From: Lentibacillus juripiscarius JCM 12147
Lineage (GTDB): Bacteria; Bacillota; Bacilli; Bacillales_D; Amphibacillaceae
Assembly (NCBI GenBank): GCA_001311805.1
Contig: BBCA01000002.1
Location: 1 to 64,000, forward strand
Direction: 5' to 3'
Length of the DNA stretch: 64,000 bases
Every line of letters begins with the position of its first letter. Within the stretch, counting starts at the first letter, position 1. Below, in pieces: positions 62,266 to 64,000 of this stretch. The notes beneath the pieces were generated by a model, which had not been told where the DNA came from, did no database searches, and was given only the letters and a program-made list of their open reading frames with translations. Both the position numbers and the translations under genes were made by a program.

Positions 62266-63476
62266 TTACTCAGTTGCCGTATCTGCTTCTAACACATACT
62301 GGTCACGACCGGCTCCCATTCCAAAGGCCATCACCATTATCGCCACACAAATTAGCGTAATCAGCGGCACGGTCCACGCATGGGTCATATCATACAGAAA
62401 ACCAATGAACATCGGTCCGACGGCTGCCAATGTATATCCGAGCGACTGTGCCATCCCAGACAGCTCTGCCGCATGCCGAGAATTGCGTGCGCGCATTCCC
62501 AAAAAGCAAGCGCCAGTGCAAAAGTTCCGCTTAGTGTAATCCCGATCAGAATGGTGCTTATGACCATCACCACAAAGGAGTCACCGATCTGCAAACCGCT
62601 GTAACCGCCAAGCGCACACAGCCCCAATGCCAGAACAATGCTGCGCTGTGATTTTAGCTTGCTGGCAACAACCGGCACAGCAAAACTGGCCGGAAGCCCG
62701 ATAAACTGGGCGAACGACAGCATCCAGCCGGCGGTTCCCATGCTCAATCCATTGTCATGCAAAATTTCCGGCAGCCATGAAATCGTGACATAAAATATGA
62801 ACGACTGCAGCCCCATGTAACAGGCAACCTGCCAAGCGAGTGGGGACGACCACATTCGGTTGTCGCGCACACTCGCATATTTCATATCAGCATCTTCATC
62901 TTCTTTAGCTTTTCTTGACAAATAGATCCAGACGATTATTCCCAGAACAGCCGGTGCCACCCAAACAAAAGTGCCAGCTGCCAGCCCGTACCAAGTCCCT
63001 CTGCAAACGGTATGCTCAATCCGGAAGCGGCAGCGGCAAACGTGCCCATCGCCGTCGTATATACACTCGTCATCAGACCGACTTTTGCGGGAATTTTTCC
63101 TTAATCACACCGGGCAAGAGAACATTAAGAATGGCAATTCCCATTCCAATGAACAGTGTCCCAGCAAAAGGAGGAGCATAACCGATATGGACCGTATGCT
63201 GATTCCAAACAAAAGCAGGATAAGCCCTGCAATTATCGTTCGTTCATTGGTAAAACGATTGCCGAGTCTAGGAGCAACCGGTGACATAAATGCAAAAGCA
63301 ATCAGCGGAAGACTTGTCAGCATCCCCGCACTCCAGTTAGATAAACCGACATCATCACGGATAATGCCAATCACCGGACCAACCGATGTAATTGCCGGAC
63401 GCAGATTAAACGCCACAAGCACAATTCCTGCAACAAGCAGGAAACGATATAGCTGTTTTGGATGATTATGTGTCAT
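62266..63476 (-). CDS. MFS transporter of the CynX/NimT family
   Basis: About 400 residues. AFNLRPAITSVGPVIGII at the first helix is the hallmark of CynX/NimT-type carriers; QSFIFYVTISWLPEILHDNG and SGMAQSLGYTLAAVGPMFIGFLYD follow in the second half. Shifts near 63175, 63090, 62950 and 62490. AGAAGGGA precedes the ATG at 63476. Members export or import cyanate, nitroimidazole-like or other small organic compounds; substrate here unknown. Confidence 0.85.
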
Positions 63477-63854
63477 TTTTCAAATTCCCTTCTGCAAAAC
63501 TCAGCGGACTGCAGCAAGGCCAGCACAACATATGTAAAGTGCCGCGAAACTGCAACCCACAATTTAAGGCGCTTTATTTTATTGAAATCCCGATAAAATT
63601 CCCTTCCTACTATAGCATAACGACCGTGATTCAAAAAGATAAGTGGCTAAGTTAATGGTTAGTCTTTCGGGTTGAGATATGCCGCTGACAGAATGATATC
63701 TGCTGTAAACCTGGTTGATGTGCCACGCTACTCCAGTGGATATTTTTCCCTATCCACTCCACTGCAAAAGTCTTTCACAAAGTAGAACCAGGTGCAAGGA
63801 AATTTTCCCCATACCTGGTTTCATACTGAACATAGAAAGGAGGCATCGTTACTA
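63477..63854. other. Intergenic region with repeat array D
   Basis: 378 bp without a convincing gene. It holds the short 21-bp array (63670-63719) and, near 63788-63823, an AACCAGGT/ACCTGGTT inverted repeat that may end the gene at the window edge. Confidence 0.55.
63670..63719 (+). repeat. 21-bp repeat array D (3 units)
   Basis: GGTTGAG at 63670, GAATGAT at 63691 and GGTTGAT at 63713. Degenerate, but with the same period and orientation as arrays A to C. Confidence 0.65.
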
Positions 63855-64000
63855 TCAGGAAGTCAGTGGCAACTGAATGGAAAACTTGCTCCCTGTACCT
63901 TGTTCAGATTCTACTGCTATATTCCCGTCAAGTTCTTCAACTTTCATACGTACAGCATCCAGACCAACACCCCGGCCTGAGATATCGGACACATTTTCCG
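63855..64000 (-). CDS. CheA-like histidine kinase, C-terminal end (partial)
   Basis: The last 47 codons show the end of a CheA-type ATPase domain: VSDISGRGVGLDAV (G2 box region) and EQGTGSKFSIQLPLTS, then a stop. In CheA a CheW-like regulatory domain follows at this point, but here three stop codons in a row and no open frame follow. It may be a CheA-like kinase lacking that domain, as in some Hpt-HATPase hybrids. The 5' part is outside the window. Confidence 0.65.
   Translation of the reverse strand, partial: ENVSDISGRGVGLDAVRMKVEELDGNIAVESEQGTGSKFSIQLPLTS

Overview
The window reads as chromosomal DNA of a low-to-moderate G+C endospore-former of the Bacillaceae, most likely a halophilic genus near Virgibacillus, Lentibacillus or Oceanobacillus. 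This is inferred from family resemblance and gene order: hprK-lgt-yvoD-ppaX-yvoF, uvrB-uvrA, ykoN/ykoQ/ykoP, minJ-ctpB-ftsX-ftsE, cccB-prfB-secA and degU-degS-yvyE all follow the Bacillus subtilis pattern. No rRNA, tRNA, CRISPR array, phage or insertion sequence with a transposase was seen.

Layout. 0-7 kb: glycerol and dihydroxyacetone use (glpD, dhaM, dhaL, dhaK, glpK, glpF, glpP), with two GlpP-type terminator leaders, a CcpA site and a remnant of a formaldehyde dehydrogenase gene. 7-12.6 kb: yvoF, ppaX, yvoD, lgt, hprK, yvlD, yvlC, then bacillithiol genes bshB2 and yojF. 12.8-17.7 kb: uvrBA with a LexA box. 17.9-20.5 kb: ykoN, ykoQ, ykoP. 20.9-32 kb: envelope, division and secretion genes minJ, ctpB, an M23 peptidoglycan hydrolase, ftsX, ftsE, cccB, prfB (with its programmed frameshift) and secA. 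32.3-37.3 kb: degU (3' truncated), degS, yvyE, nagB, nagA. 37.4-45.5 kb: VanZ-like protein, a SigM-like ECF sigma factor with its anti-sigma factor, sinR, an LCP (LytR-type) protein with an ECF-type promoter, a MecA-like penicillin-binding protein and two zinc-ribbon proteins. 46-64 kb: transporters and accessory metabolism (OPT transporter, P-loop protein, MtnU-type amidase, ABC-2 exporter, DUF779 plus aldehyde dehydrogenase with a CcpA site, YdjO, HAD phosphatase, three MFS carriers, pcp, a DASS anion transporter and the 3' end of a CheA-like ATPase).

Sequence quality matters. More than half of the long genes are split by one-base shifts, nearly always in a homopolymer and repaired by adding or removing one base (roughly one per kb). 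I read these as sequencing or assembly indels, not gene decay, and annotate each gene across its shift. Three breaks look real: the programmed prfB shift, the formaldehyde dehydrogenase remnant, and the missing end of degU.

Most unusual signals: (1) four intergenic arrays of a 21-bp unit built on GGTTGAT, 28 units in all and all in one orientation; (2) a degU lacking the end of its DNA-binding domain, exactly where the comF-flagellar-hpf block found between degU and secA in B. subtilis is absent; (3) the glp leaders with a shared 13-base motif; (4) a MITE-like element between degU and degS and two copies of a GC-rich Bacillaceae-type intergenic repeat.
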